The notes beneath the pieces were generated by a model that worked only from the letters and a program-made list of their open reading frames with translations, had not been told where the DNA came from and ran no database searches. Of a DNA stretch of 64,000 nucleotides, positions 31,333 through 40,652 are shown piece after piece. The DNA is from Akkermansiaceae bacterium. Lineage in GTDB: Bacteria; Verrucomicrobiota; Verrucomicrobiia; Verrucomicrobiales; DEV007. The stretch covers positions 62,001 to 126,000 of the forward strand of contig JACKQC010000007.1 in assembly GCA_024233085.1 (NCBI GenBank), read 5' to 3'. The stretch's first letter is position 1; each line of letters begins with the position of its first letter. Both the position numbers and the translations under genes were made by a program.

Positions 31333-32859
31333 TCACCGGAAAATCGGCGTGTCCAGCAACTGGGTCACGCGCCACAGGACGACGGCGGCGACGGCGCCCT
31401 GGACTCCGAAATGGACGGCGTTGGCGGACCGGGCGAAGGGCGTGCGCGCGAGCTGGCGGCGGAAACGCTCCGCGATCCAGACCAGCGTGACGACCAGCGG
31501 GAGGAACAGGGAGAGGATGAAGCGGTCGCCCTTGCCGATCGGCTCGTAGAACCCGTAGGCCAGCGACGAGAGGGCGAAGACCCCGAGGGTGAAGGCCAGC
31601 ATCCAGAAGGCGCTCTGCGATTTCACCGGCCAGATCTGCCGGTCGCGCTGCCGCCACGCGCGCCAGTGGAGAAAGGAGATTGCCGCCATCCCGGCGAACT
31701 CGACCAGCACCAGCCAGCCGCGTTGCGGGACGATCTGGCGCCAGCCGCGACCGGGTTCGGAGGCGGGCTTCCTGACTTCGTGGGGCAGAAAGACCTCCTT
31801 CAGTTTCTTGAGCGTGCCGGATTTCAGGCGTTCCCAAAAAACCTCGCTCGAATGGGCGCGCAGGTAGTTGCCGAGCGAGGGTTTTTCGGCCGGGGACAGT
31901 TTCTCGAGCGTCTCCCGGTTCGGGTACTGGATCATGAACCGCGAACCCTCCTCGAAGCCGTCCATCCACATCCAGTATCCCGGATAGCTGTGAAAGGGGG
32001 AGCCGAAGGCGGTGTTCGCGTAGCTGAGCCGGGGTCCGCACATGGCGAGGAAGGCCATCGTCAGCACCGCCAGGCCGATGAACTGGTTGGGCACGCTCCA
32101 GCCGTCCGAATCCCCGCGGTCGGCTTTCCGCCGCCCCGTCCACCAGGCGACCAGGGTGCGGAGCAGGGTCACGCCGAAAAACACGAGCAGAAAGGGCTGC
32201 ACGGATGTCTTCGCCAGATAAGCCAATCCGAGCAGGCCGCCGATCAGCCCGTAGAGCCAGAGATGGTTTTTCCGCAGCAGCGAAAGCGCGGCCGCCCACG
32301 CCAGGAACAGCAGGATGTAGTAGATGGGCTCGGGCTGGAAATACGGCGCGCGCGGCAGCATCCCGCCCAGGCCCGCGAGGAGCAGCACCGCGATCGCCGA
32401 CGGCAGCGAAAAGGCGCGGGCGGTGACCACGCCCAGCGCGACCAGAAAGACCATCGTCACGATGAGATTGAACCACTTGCCGCGCCGAAAAAACGCCTCG
32501 TGATCCTCCGTCGCGAAGCGCGCGGCCACCCAGGGCCAGAGGGGATTCACCACGCCGTCCGTGTAGTGCGGAAAGGAGCGCCACAGCGCTTCGGTGACCG
32601 TTTCGCCCGGCTGAAGCGGTTGTTTTTCGCGATCCAGGGCCTTGAACGCCATCGCGATGTTGTGCTGCTGATCCCAGTTGAGCCGGTCCTGGTTGCTCTG
32701 GTAAATCAGGTGGGTGCCGAGGTAAAACCACAGCCAAACGAACACGCTCAGAAACGCGCCGAGCCCGACCCAGCCCCACGCGTCCGGCGACAGGCGCCGC
32801 CACCAGGCCCTCTTCGCGCCGGAGCCCGGCCCGGTTTCGATTTCGACTTCGCCGCTCAC
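31333..32859 (-). CDS. Glycosyltransferase family 39-like integral membrane protein
   Basis: 508 residues from a GTG start, roughly ten transmembrane helices. The first periplasmic loop (HLIYQSNQDRLNWDQQHNIA, then PHYTDGVVNPLWPWVAARF) and later hydrophobic pairs resemble ArnT/PMT-type (GT39/GT83) lipid-linked sugar transferases, whose catalytic acid lies in that loop. The donor and acceptor are unknown. Its start codon overlaps the stop of the upstream gene in a GTGA, so translation is probably coupled. Confidence 0.65.
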   Translation of the reverse strand: MSGEVEIETGPGSGAKRAWWRRLSPDAWGWVGLGAFLSVFVWLWFYLGTHLIYQSNQDRLNWDQQHNIAMAFKALDREKQPLQPGETVTEALWRSFPHYTDGVVNPLWPWVAARFATEDHEAFFRRGKWFNLIVTMVFLVALGVVTARAFSLPSAIAVLLLAGLGGMLPRAPYFQPEPIYYILLFLAWAAALSLLRKNHLWLYGLIGGLLGLAYLAKTSVQPFLLVFFGVTLLRTLVAWWTGRRKADRGDSDGWSVPNQFIGLAVLTMAFLAMCGPRLSYANTAFGSPFHSYPGYWMWMDGFEEGSRFMIQYPNRETLEKLSPAEKPSLGNYLRAHSSEVFWERLKSGTLKKLKEVFLPHEVRKPASEPGRGWRQIVPQRGWLVLVEFAGMAAISFLHWRAWRQRDRQIWPVKSQSAFWMLAFTLGVFALSSLAYGFYEPIGKGDRFILSLFLPLVVTLVWIAERFRRQLARTPFARSANAVHFGVQGAVAAVVLWRVTQLLDTPIFR

Positions 32860-33284
32860 AGACCGGACTCCAGTTCGTTGCGTTTTTCCTCCAGCCGTTC
32901 GGCCGACTCGATCAGGTAGGCCTCCGACTGCTTGAACTCGACAAAGGCGGCCGCCTTCGACGCGTCGCCGCGCGATTTCCGGATCACCCGCAGCTCCACC
33001 CGGCCGACGTCCGCGCCGGGAAAGCCGGCGAGTTTTTCCGGTGTCTTGACGCGAAAAGTCAGGATCTTCGGTTGGAACCAGCCGCCGGTGTATTCGACGC
33101 CATCGACCTCCTCGTAGGTGAAGCTGACGGCCTGGGCCGGCGTTTTGCGAAAGGCCCGGTCGGCCTCGTCGAATTGCAGCTCGACCGCGTCCCGGCCGCA
33201 GCGCAGGCGGCCGCTCACGTGCTCGTAGCCGAGCGGATCGGTGGCCGGATTCTCGAAATAGACCGAAAGTTCGTCGGGAGACAT
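32856..33284 (-). CDS. Hypothetical protein coupled to the membrane glycosyltransferase
   Basis: 142 residues, no signal or membrane segment. Mixed beta and helix (AVSFTYEEVDGVEYTGGWFQ, then PKILTFRVKTPEKL), ending in a coiled helix (AYLIESAERLEEKRNELESG). The beta-rich middle resembles a PH-like or barrel fold, but I cannot name a family. Its stop codon overlaps the next start by four bases, which ties its expression to the glycosyltransferase. The ATG of MSPDELSVYF was chosen over one 9 codons upstream. Confidence 0.55.
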   Translation of the reverse strand: MSPDELSVYFENPATDPLGYEHVSGRLRCGRDAVELQFDEADRAFRKTPAQAVSFTYEEVDGVEYTGGWFQPKILTFRVKTPEKLAGFPGADVGRVELRVIRKSRGDASKAAAFVEFKQSEAYLIESAERLEEKRNELESGL

Positions 33285-33339
33285 CGACCGGCAGAGTAGT
33301 TTCGTTCCCAAAAAATGACAACCGCCCCGCCCGGGAATC

Positions 33340-36141
33340 TCAGTGCGCCGCGAGCCAGTTTTCGCCGACGCCGGTCTCGACGACGACGGGCACCTTGAGC
33401 GGCAGGGCGTCGCGCATGCAGCCGACGACGAGCGGCTCGACTGTCCCGCGCTCCTCCCGGACGAGGTCGAAGACCAGTTCGTCGTGCACCTGCAGGATCA
33501 TCCTCGACTGGCAGCCCGCCTCCGTCAGCGCCCGGGCGACGCGGACCATGGCGATCTTGATCATGTCCGCCGCCGTGCCCTGGATCGGCGTGTTGATGGC
33601 GGTCCGCTCGGCCGCCGAACGCACGCTGAAATTTCGCGAGTCGATGTCCCGCAGGTATCGCCGCCGGCCCGTCACCGTCTCGACATATCCCCGCTCCCGC
33701 GCCCGCTCGACCGTGTCGTCCATGTATTCCTTCACCTTCGGATACTGGCGAAAATATTCCGCGATGATCTCGCCGGCCTCGGAACGGGAAATCGTTCCCA
33801 GCCGCTGCGACAGGCCGAAGGCGGAGATGCCGTAGATGATGCCGAAGTTCACCATCTTCGCCGTGCGCCGCATCTCGGAGGTCACGGCCTCGAGTTCCAC
33901 CCCGTAAACCCGCGCCGCGGTGATGGCGTGAATGTCCTGGCCCGCCTCGAAGGCCTCGATCATCCCGGGATCCCCGCTCAGCGAAGCCATCACCCGCAGC
34001 TCGACCTGCGAGTAGTCCGCCGACAGCAGCAGGTGGTCCCGCGAGCGCGGCACGAAGGCCTTGCGAATCTCGCGGCCCTGCTCGGTGCGGATGGGGATGT
34101 TCTGGAGGTTGGGATTGTTCGACGCCAGCCGGCCGGTGGCCGTCATCAGTTGGTGAAAGGTCGTGTGCACCCGGCCCGTGCGCCCGAAGATCGCCTCCGG
34201 CAGCGCGTCGGCGTAGGTGCCCTTCAGCTTGGCCGCCTCGCGGTGGGCGAGCAGGTCGGCGACGATGGGATGCTCGGCCGCCAGCGCGCCGAGGGTTTGC
34301 TCGTCGGTCTTGTACTGGCCGGTCTTGGTTTTTTTGGCCTTCTCGACCAGGTTCAGCCGGTCGAACAGGATCTCGCCGGTTTGTTTCGGAGAATTCAGGT
34401 TAAATTCCGCGCCCGCGGCGGCGAAAACCTTCGCCTCCAGCGCCTTCATCGTCTCGGCCAGCCCGGCCCCGATCTCGGCGAGCGTGCCGGTGTCGACCCG
34501 CACGCCCTCGTGTTCCATCGCCACCAGCACCGGCAGCAGCGGGCCCTCGATCTCGTGGTAAACGCGGTCCAGCCCGTGCTCGGTCAGCTTTTCGCGCAGC
34601 AGGCCGGCGAGCTGCCAGGTCACATCCGCGTCCTCGGCGGCGTAGCGCGCGATTTTTTCCGGGTCGGGGCCGGTGGGCGCGGCGTCGAAGTCCATGGTCA
34701 ACTGCCCCGTCTTTTCCGCCGGCGCGGCGAAGGCCTCTTCGTAGGAAATCGGCGAGTAGCCGAGGTAGGTTTCGGACAGGCGGTCCATCTTGTGCCGCTG
34801 GTCCGGCTCGATCAGGCTGTGCGCCAGCATGGTGTCGAAGAAACGGCCCGCCACCTCGACGCCGTTCCACAGCAGCACGCCGAGGTCGAACTTCAGGTTG
34901 TGCCCCACCTTTTCCGTCCCGCGGTTTTCGAAAATCCGGCGAAACCCCTCCAGCGTCTCCCGGGCTTCCTCCTCCTCCTCGGGAAATTCGACGTAAACCC
35001 CCGCGTCTTTTTCCCAGGAAAAGGCGATCCCGAGCAGCCGGTCGGTCTTTTCGTCCAGGCCGGTCGTTTCCACGTCGAAACAGAAGGACTCCAGCCCGCG
35101 CAGCTCGCCCGCGAGCGCCGCCAGACCCTCCGCGTCGCCCGGACGAAGATGGCGGTAACGCTTGGGCACGTCGGCGATCGTCTTGAGCTTCGCGAACAGC
35201 TCGCCCTCCGCCGTCTCGCCCGTCGCATGGCCGCGGCCGGCCGCGAATTCGGCCCCGAAAAGGCGTTTGCCCAGCGAGTTGAACTCGAACTCGACGAACA
35301 GGCTCCTCAGCGCCGCGTCGTCCCGCTCCCCGATCTTCAGTTTCGCGAAATCGAGGTCCACCGGCGCGTCGACGATGATCTCCGCCAATCGGCGCGAAAG
35401 GCGCGCCTGCTCCGCGTGCGAGGCGATGTTTTCCCGCTGTTTGCCCTTCAGCTCGTCGACGCGCGCCAGCAGGTTCTCGATGCCGCCGAACTGCGAAACG
35501 AGCTTCTTCGCCGTTTTTTCCCCGATGCCCGGCACGCCCGGGATGTTGTCCGAGGCGTCGCCCCACAGGCCGAGCACATCGACCACCTGCTCCGGAGATT
35601 CGACCTGCCACTGCTCGCGAATTTTTTCGAGGTCGAGGATTTCCGGCTCCGCGCCCTGCCGCCCCGGCTTGTAGATCCGCGAAGTTTCGCTGACGAGCTG
35701 AGAAAAGTCCTTGTCCGGCGTCACCATGTAAACGTCGCAGCCGCCCGCCGCCTCGGCGCGTTTGGCGAGCGTGCCGATGATGTCGTCCGCCTCGTAGCCG
35801 GGGCACTCCAGCACCGGGATGTCGAAGGCCTGGATCAGCCGCTTCACCGCCGGGATGGCGATCTGGATGTCCTCGGGCATCGCCTCGCGCTGCGCCTTGT
35901 ATTCGGGGTAGATCTCGTGGCGCGGCGTCGGCTCCGGCGTGTCGAAGGCGACCGCGAGATGGGTCGGTTTCTGCTTTTCGAGCAGATCGAGCAGCGTGTT
36001 GGCGAAGCCGAAGATCGCGGACGTGTTCACCCGGCCCGAGGTGAAAATCGGCGCCCGGATCAGCGCGAAGTGCGCGCGGTAAATGAGCGCCATCCCGTCG
36101 AGAAGAAAGAGTCGTTTGCGATCGCCGTTGCCGTCCGCCAT
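33340..36141 (-). CDS. polA: DNA polymerase I
   Basis: 933 residues, three modules. The 5'-3' exonuclease is at the N-terminus (LFLLDGMALIYRAHFA, CPGYEADDIIGTLAKRA). The 3'-5' exonuclease has FCFDVETTGLDEKTDRLLGI, so the DxE metal site is intact and proofreading is likely. Polymerase motifs: A DYSQVELRVMASLSGDPGMI, B RRTAKMVNFGIIYGISAFGL, C LQVHDELVFDLVREE. Needed for Okazaki-fragment processing and repair. The start is the first ATG of the frame, 80 bp from bioA's stop on the same strand. Confidence 0.97.
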   Translation of the reverse strand: MADGNGDRKRLFLLDGMALIYRAHFALIRAPIFTSGRVNTSAIFGFANTLLDLLEKQKPTHLAVAFDTPEPTPRHEIYPEYKAQREAMPEDIQIAIPAVKRLIQAFDIPVLECPGYEADDIIGTLAKRAEAAGGCDVYMVTPDKDFSQLVSETSRIYKPGRQGAEPEILDLEKIREQWQVESPEQVVDVLGLWGDASDNIPGVPGIGEKTAKKLVSQFGGIENLLARVDELKGKQRENIASHAEQARLSRRLAEIIVDAPVDLDFAKLKIGERDDAALRSLFVEFEFNSLGKRLFGAEFAAGRGHATGETAEGELFAKLKTIADVPKRYRHLRPGDAEGLAALAGELRGLESFCFDVETTGLDEKTDRLLGIAFSWEKDAGVYVEFPEEEEEARETLEGFRRIFENRGTEKVGHNLKFDLGVLLWNGVEVAGRFFDTMLAHSLIEPDQRHKMDRLSETYLGYSPISYEEAFAAPAEKTGQLTMDFDAAPTGPDPEKIARYAAEDADVTWQLAGLLREKLTEHGLDRVYHEIEGPLLPVLVAMEHEGVRVDTGTLAEIGAGLAETMKALEAKVFAAAGAEFNLNSPKQTGEILFDRLNLVEKAKKTKTGQYKTDEQTLGALAAEHPIVADLLAHREAAKLKGTYADALPEAIFGRTGRVHTTFHQLMTATGRLASNNPNLQNIPIRTEQGREIRKAFVPRSRDHLLLSADYSQVELRVMASLSGDPGMIEAFEAGQDIHAITAARVYGVELEAVTSEMRRTAKMVNFGIIYGISAFGLSQRLGTISRSEAGEIIAEYFRQYPKVKEYMDDTVERARERGYVETVTGRRRYLRDIDSRNFSVRSAAERTAINTPIQGTAADMIKIAMVRVARALTEAGCQSRMILQVHDELVFDLVREERGTVEPLVVGCMRDALPLKVPVVVETGVGENWLAAH

Positions 36142-36220
36142 GGGGACACACTGTGGTCGGGCCGGTGACCCGACGCGAGGAAAAAGCGACGAAGACCCCG
36201 CAAATCCGGCTTTCCGGCGA

Positions 36221-37525
36221 TCACAGGACTTCCGCCACCGCCCTCGCGAGCGCCTCGACGCCCAGCTCGATCTCCTCCGCGGTCACGCACAGCGGCGGCA
36301 GGAAGACGAGCGTGTCGAGGATGGGACGCGTCAGCAGACCGTGTTTTCGCGCCGCGAGGCACACCCTCGCCCCGACGCCGTCGGCCGCGGGGAAGGCTTC
36401 GCCGGTGGCGCGGTCCCGGACCAGGTCGATGGCCGCGATCAGCCCGATCTGGCGGATGGCGGCGACCTTCGGATGGTCGCCGAAACGCGATTCGAGGGCG
36501 TTTTTCAACCCAACAGGGTTGGGTCCGAGACCGAACCCTGTTGGGTCGGGCCCGAAAAGCGAGAGGCTGGCGAGCGCGGCGGCGCAGCCGAGCGGGTTGC
36601 CGCAGTAGCTGTGACCGTAATAGAAGGTTTTCCCCTCCTCCGGCGCGCCGAGAAAGGCGGAAAACACTTCCTCGGTCGTGAGAGTCGCCGCGAGCGGCAG
36701 GTATCCCCCGCTCAGGCCCTTCGCCAGGGCGAGAAAATCGGGCCACACGCCCTCGTGCCGGCAGGCGAAGAGTTTGCCCGTGCGCCCGAAGCCGGTCAGC
36801 ACCTCGTCGAAGATCAGCAGCACCCCGCGCCGGTCGCACCAGTCGCGCAGCTCGCGCAGCATGCCCGGCGGCCAGAGCCGCATGCCGGCCGCGCCCTGGA
36901 CGAGCGGCTCGATGGCGAGGGCGGCGAGGGTTTTCGCCTCCGACTCCGGCAGGGCGAGCAGGTCGTCGAGCCCGCCGAGCCGAGCGACCTCGAAACCGTC
37001 GCGGCGAAAGCGGTCGTGAAAGGTCGCGATGCCGCCCAGCGACGCGGCGCCGGCGGTGTCGCCGTGGTAGGCGCGGTCGAAGGCGGCAAAACGCCGCCGT
37101 TCGGGCCGGCCGGTGAGCTGGAAATACTGGAGCGCCATCTTGCAGGCGCACTCGACGGCGGTGGACCCGTCGTCGGTGTAAAACACCCGCGTCAGGGTGT
37201 CGGGGGGAAACAGGGCGGTCAGCGCCGCGGCGAGGCGAATGGCCGGCTCGTTGGTGAAACCGAGGGCGGAACAGTGGGCGATCTTTTCGAGCTGCGCCCG
37301 GACGGCGGCGTTGATGACGGGGTGGTTGTGGCCGTGGATGTTCGTCCAGATGGAGCTGTTGCCATCGAGGTAGCGGTTTCCCTCGGTGTCGACGAGCCAG
37401 GCGCCCTCGCCGTGCTCGATGACGAGCGGATCGTGTCCCGGCGCGCACCAGTCCCGCATCGCGGTGAACGGGTGCCACAGGTGGGCCTTGTCGAGGTCGC
37501 GGAGTTCCCGGGTCGCGGTGTTCAC
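36221..37525 (-). CDS. bioA: Adenosylmethionine-8-amino-7-oxononanoate aminotransferase
   Basis: 434 residues, fold-type I PLP enzyme converting KAPA to DAPA in biotin synthesis. DGSTAVECACKMALQYF, FDRAYHGDTAGAASLGG, LLIFDEVLTGFGRTGKLFAC and the PLP-lysine segment FLALAKGLSGGYLPLA are all present. Between ALASLSLF and LKNALESRF the expected helix-linker is replaced by GPDPTGFGLGPNPVG, which is encoded by a 41-bp palindromic element; the overall length stays normal for BioA. Other bio genes are not adjacent. The start is the first ATG. Confidence 0.93.
   Translation of the reverse strand: MNTATRELRDLDKAHLWHPFTAMRDWCAPGHDPLVIEHGEGAWLVDTEGNRYLDGNSSIWTNIHGHNHPVINAAVRAQLEKIAHCSALGFTNEPAIRLAAALTALFPPDTLTRVFYTDDGSTAVECACKMALQYFQLTGRPERRRFAAFDRAYHGDTAGAASLGGIATFHDRFRRDGFEVARLGGLDDLLALPESEAKTLAALAIEPLVQGAAGMRLWPPGMLRELRDWCDRRGVLLIFDEVLTGFGRTGKLFACRHEGVWPDFLALAKGLSGGYLPLAATLTTEEVFSAFLGAPEEGKTFYYGHSYCGNPLGCAAALASLSLFGPDPTGFGLGPNPVGLKNALESRFGDHPKVAAIRQIGLIAAIDLVRDRATGEAFPAADGVGARVCLAARKHGLLTRPILDTLVFLPPLCVTAEEIELGVEALARAVAEVL
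36507..36547. repeat. 41-bp double-palindrome element inside bioA
   Basis: Left half AACCCAAC-AGG-GTTGGGTC, spacer CGA, right half GACCGAAC-CCT-GTTGGGTC, near-consensus. It is read through by bioA as DPTGFGLGPNPVG. The reading frame and flanking conserved BioA motifs are intact. Confidence 0.85.
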
Positions 37526-37547
37526 GGTTGATAGGAGGGACAGGTTC

Positions 37548-37817
37548 TCAGGCGGCCGGCGAATCGTCCCGTTTCGCGTCCTCGATCATCCGATCGATCT
37601 GTTTCACGTGGCCGTGGGGCAGGCGGCCGCGCTGGTATTTCCGCCAGAGGATGTCGCGCAGGGCCTCGAGGTATGCGCGCGGCGGCGCGTCGATCCGGGT
37701 CCAGTCGGGATCGGACTCCAGCGTGGTCTCGAAGGTCCAGCGGCCGGCGTGGATGCTGGCGCGGTTGAAGCGCCGTTCGCCGTCGTCGGCGGGCTCGTGC
37801 CATTCGTGCCGGGTCAT
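37548..37817 (-). CDS. Small hypothetical protein upstream of bioA
   Basis: 89 residues, starting MTRHEWHEPADDGERRFNRA. It is a compact alpha/beta sequence with aromatic residues (IHAGRWTFETTLESDPDW) and a helical C-terminus (YLEALRDILWRKYQRGRL). No recognised domain, no signal. It lies 22 bp upstream of bioA and is probably cotranscribed. The upstream 20 in-frame codons look spurious. Confidence 0.55.
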   Translation of the reverse strand: MTRHEWHEPADDGERRFNRASIHAGRWTFETTLESDPDWTRIDAPPRAYLEALRDILWRKYQRGRLPHGHVKQIDRMIEDAKRDDSPAA

Positions 37818-37896
37818 GTGCGTGGGAAAACGAGGGAAAAAGCGTTGTGAACTTGGGTCGCAATGTGGTTTTGTCACGACTCCTTTTTTCTACACG

Positions 37897-38883
37897 ATGA
37901 TCCCGGTTTTTCGAAGCGACGCGTTCAAGCTGGCGGTTTTTGTGGCGGCAACCGCCGTGCTGGCGGCGCTGCTGGCGCCGGCCCTTTACGCGCTGGGCCA
38001 GTGGGCGCTGCGGGAGGGACACTTCGACTCCGGGCCGCTGGCGGGCTGGCGGGAGTCGGTCGAGCGGGCCCAGATCACGCGTTATTTCAACCGGGCGGTG
38101 ATGCTTTCGGTGCTGGCGCTCGCCTGGCCCTTTCTCAAGTGGATCGGCATTCGGAGCGAGGGCGGCCTGCTGCTGTTGCGGAAAAACCCGCGCCGCTGGG
38201 CGCATCTGGCGGCGGGCTTCGCGCTGGCGGCGGGGTCGCTGCTGTTGCTGGGGGCGTTTTACGTGAAAATCGGCTGGTACAAGCCGAATCCGGACGCCGG
38301 CTCGCTGCTGTCGCGCGTCGGCTCGGCGCTTGGCACGGGGCTCTCGGTCGGAGTGATCGAGGAGTTTCTTTTCCGCGGAATCCTGTTCGGGTTCATCCTG
38401 CGAACGATGCGGCCGCTGGGCGGGCTGGTGTTTTTGTCGGCGTTTTTCGCGGTGGCGCATTTTTTGAAGCCGCCGGACCACCTCGATCCGCCGCCGGTGA
38501 CGTGGACGACGGGATTCTGGCTGCTGGGGAGGATTTTCGGCCAATTCGCGGAGGCGGATGTGTTGCTCGCGGAGTTGAGCCTGCTTTTCTGCGTGGGCTG
38601 GGTGCTGGGTTACGCGCGATTGAAGACGGAGTCGCTGTGGCTGAGCATCGGACTGCACGCGGGCTGGGTTTTCGGGGTGAAGCTCTTCTCGGCCGGCACG
38701 CGCAAGGTCGCGGCCATCGCCGCCATGCTGCCATGGGCGGGACCCAATCTGCGCGTCGGGATCAATTCGGTGCTGATCGTGTGCGGCTGCGGCGTGCTGA
38801 TTTCCCTGTGGCTGCGGCGTGGCCATCCCCGGAGCGCCTTCGCGCCGCCGGACGCGGACGGAGGCGACGAACGAGTGGCATGA
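37897..38883 (+). CDS. CPBP-family intramembrane metalloprotease
   Basis: 328 residues, seven or eight transmembrane helices. VGVIEEFLFRGILFGFILRT supplies the EExxxR motif near residue 163, AVAHFLKPPDHLDPP the first histidine and LWLSIGLHAGWVFGVKLFSA the second: the full CPBP (Rce1/type II CAAX) site. Bacterial members act in peptide processing or immunity, and the substrate is unknown. comF follows after 4 bp, so the two are one transcript. Confidence 0.8.
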   Translation: MIPVFRSDAFKLAVFVAATAVLAALLAPALYALGQWALREGHFDSGPLAGWRESVERAQITRYFNRAVMLSVLALAWPFLKWIGIRSEGGLLLLRKNPRRWAHLAAGFALAAGSLLLLGAFYVKIGWYKPNPDAGSLLSRVGSALGTGLSVGVIEEFLFRGILFGFILRTMRPLGGLVFLSAFFAVAHFLKPPDHLDPPPVTWTTGFWLLGRIFGQFAEADVLLAELSLLFCVGWVLGYARLKTESLWLSIGLHAGWVFGVKLFSAGTRKVAAIAAMLPWAGPNLRVGINSVLIVCGCGVLISLWLRRGHPRSAFAPPDADGGDERVA

Positions 38884-38887
38884 CGCG

Positions 38888-39664
38888 ATGAGGAAGCCGC
38901 TTCCATGGCTCGGCACGCTGAGATCGCTCGCCGACGGCGCGCTGGGCGCGATTTACCCCCGAATCTGCGCGGGCTGCGAAAAGCCCCTCGACGCGAGCGG
39001 CGAACGATGGCTCTGCCCGGAGTGCCGGGCCGGGCTGCACCGGATCGAGCGCCCGTACTGCGATGTCTGCGGGCAGCCGTATTCCGGCGAGATCTCGCTG
39101 TCGTCATTTCAATGCTCGAACTGTTCGGACCTCGATCTGGCCTTCGACTTCGCGGTGGCGCCGTGGCGGGCCGAGGGACTGGCGCGGGAGTTGATCCACG
39201 GTTTCAAATACGAGGGGCGGCATCATCTCCGCGCCCTGCTGGGCGGCTGGCTGCCGCTGGCCTTCGACGATCCCCGACTCGCGAAATTCGCCGACGCCGA
39301 CTGGCTGCTGACCCCCGTCCCGCTGCATCCCCGGCGCCTGCGCGAGCGGGAGTACAACCAGGCGGCGGAGCTGTGTCGCGTCTTTCACCGCGAGCGGCCG
39401 CGTTTCCGGGTCGCGGATGTCCTGGAGCGCGTGCGTTACACCTCGCGGCAGGCGAGCCTCGACCGCGAAGGCCGGCTGAAAAATCTGAAGGACGCCTTTC
39501 GCCTCTCCCAAAGCCCCCGGAAGCGCGACCGAGTGCGGGACCGCGAGGTGCTGCTGATCGACGACGTGCTGACCACCGGCACCACCGCCAGCGAATGCGC
39601 CCGCGTTTTGCGCGAGGAAGGCGGGGCCTCAAAGGTGGTTGTGATTACGGTGGTTCGCGGATAA
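38888..39664 (+). CDS. comF: ComF family phosphoribosyltransferase-like protein
   Basis: 258 residues. The N-terminal zinc ribbon has paired cysteines (RICAGCEKPLD, ERWLCPEC, YCDVCGQPY, FQCSNCSDLD). The C-terminal phosphoribosyltransferase fold carries REYNQAAELCRVFHRERP and the PRPP motif REVLLIDDVLTTGTTASECA. ComF proteins help DNA uptake or single-strand handling in natural transformation. Its presence is relevant to the idea that the 41-bp repeat might be an uptake signal. Start chosen 4 bp after the protease stop. Confidence 0.88.
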   Translation: MRKPLPWLGTLRSLADGALGAIYPRICAGCEKPLDASGERWLCPECRAGLHRIERPYCDVCGQPYSGEISLSSFQCSNCSDLDLAFDFAVAPWRAEGLARELIHGFKYEGRHHLRALLGGWLPLAFDDPRLAKFADADWLLTPVPLHPRRLREREYNQAAELCRVFHRERPRFRVADVLERVRYTSRQASLDREGRLKNLKDAFRLSQSPRKRDRVRDREVLLIDDVLTTGTTASECARVLREEGGASKVVVITVVRG

Positions 39665-39754
39665 AATGGCCGCCTTTCCGGTTCGTTCCGCCCCCTCTCC
39701 CACCTCCGGGGGCGTTCCGGCCCGGAGAGGAGACTTCACCCCACACCACGCAAC

Positions 39755-40615
39755 ATGGGAATTTTCAAAAAACGCAGCATTCGCGGCCTTGGCGCGAAGA
39801 AACGCGACATGCCCGAGGGACTCTGGCACAACTGCCCGGAGTGCAAGGCCATCATTCACGAGGTGGACATGAAGCAGCGCTTCCGCGTCTGCCCGAAATG
39901 CGACCATCATTTCACCATGACCGCCGCCGAGCGGATCGAGATGCTGGTGGACCCCGATTCCTTCGAGGAGATCGACGCCAACCTCGAAACCGTCGACGCC
40001 CTGGGATTCAAGTCCTACATGGACAAGATCAAGGGCTACCAGCAGAAGACCGGCCTCCGGGACGCGATCGTCTGCGGCCGGGCGGCGATTTCCGGCTCCC
40101 CGATCACGCTGGCGGTGATGGATTTTCGCTTCCTCGGCGCCTCGATGGGCTCCGTGGTCGGCGAAAAAGTCACCCGCGCCATCGAGCTGGCGACCCGGGA
40201 AAAACGCGGCGTCATCGTCGTGTGCGCCTCGGGCGGCGCCCGCATGCACGAGGGCATTCTCAGCCTCATGCAGATGGCCAAGACCAGCGGCGCCCTCGCG
40301 CGGCACAGCGAGGCCGGGCTCCCCTACATCGCGGTGCTGACGCATCCCACCACGGGAGGCGTGACCGCCAGTTTCGCGACGCTGGGCGATGTGATCATCG
40401 CCGAGCCGAAGTGCATGATCGGCTTCGCCGGTCCCCGCGTGGTCAAGGAAACGACCCACCAGAATCTGCCGCCCGGCTTCCAGACGGCGGAGTTCATGAT
40501 GGAGCACGGCCTGGTGGACATCATCGTCAGCCGGTCCGACATGCGCGAGCGGCTCGGCCGCCTGCTGCGGTTCATGCTCCCGAAGGGCGATGCGTGCGGC
40601 TCCGCGGCCGCGTGA
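39755..40615 (+). CDS. accD: Acetyl-CoA carboxylase carboxyltransferase subunit beta
   Basis: 286 residues. The N-terminal four-Cys zinc finger (LWHNCPECKAIIHE, FRVCPKCDHH) is followed by the crotonase-like carboxyltransferase core, with VVCASGGARMHEGILSLMQM and LPYIAVLTHPTTGGVTASFA. It transfers CO2 from carboxybiotin to acetyl-CoA. folC follows with a 37-bp gap, the common accD-folC order of many bacteria. Confidence 0.95.
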   Translation: MGIFKKRSIRGLGAKKRDMPEGLWHNCPECKAIIHEVDMKQRFRVCPKCDHHFTMTAAERIEMLVDPDSFEEIDANLETVDALGFKSYMDKIKGYQQKTGLRDAIVCGRAAISGSPITLAVMDFRFLGASMGSVVGEKVTRAIELATREKRGVIVVCASGGARMHEGILSLMQMAKTSGALARHSEAGLPYIAVLTHPTTGGVTASFATLGDVIIAEPKCMIGFAGPRVVKETTHQNLPPGFQTAEFMMEHGLVDIIVSRSDMRERLGRLLRFMLPKGDACGSAAA

Positions 40616-40652
40616 GGGCTTCGTTTTTTCCCACCCCCCGGCCGGGCGCGCC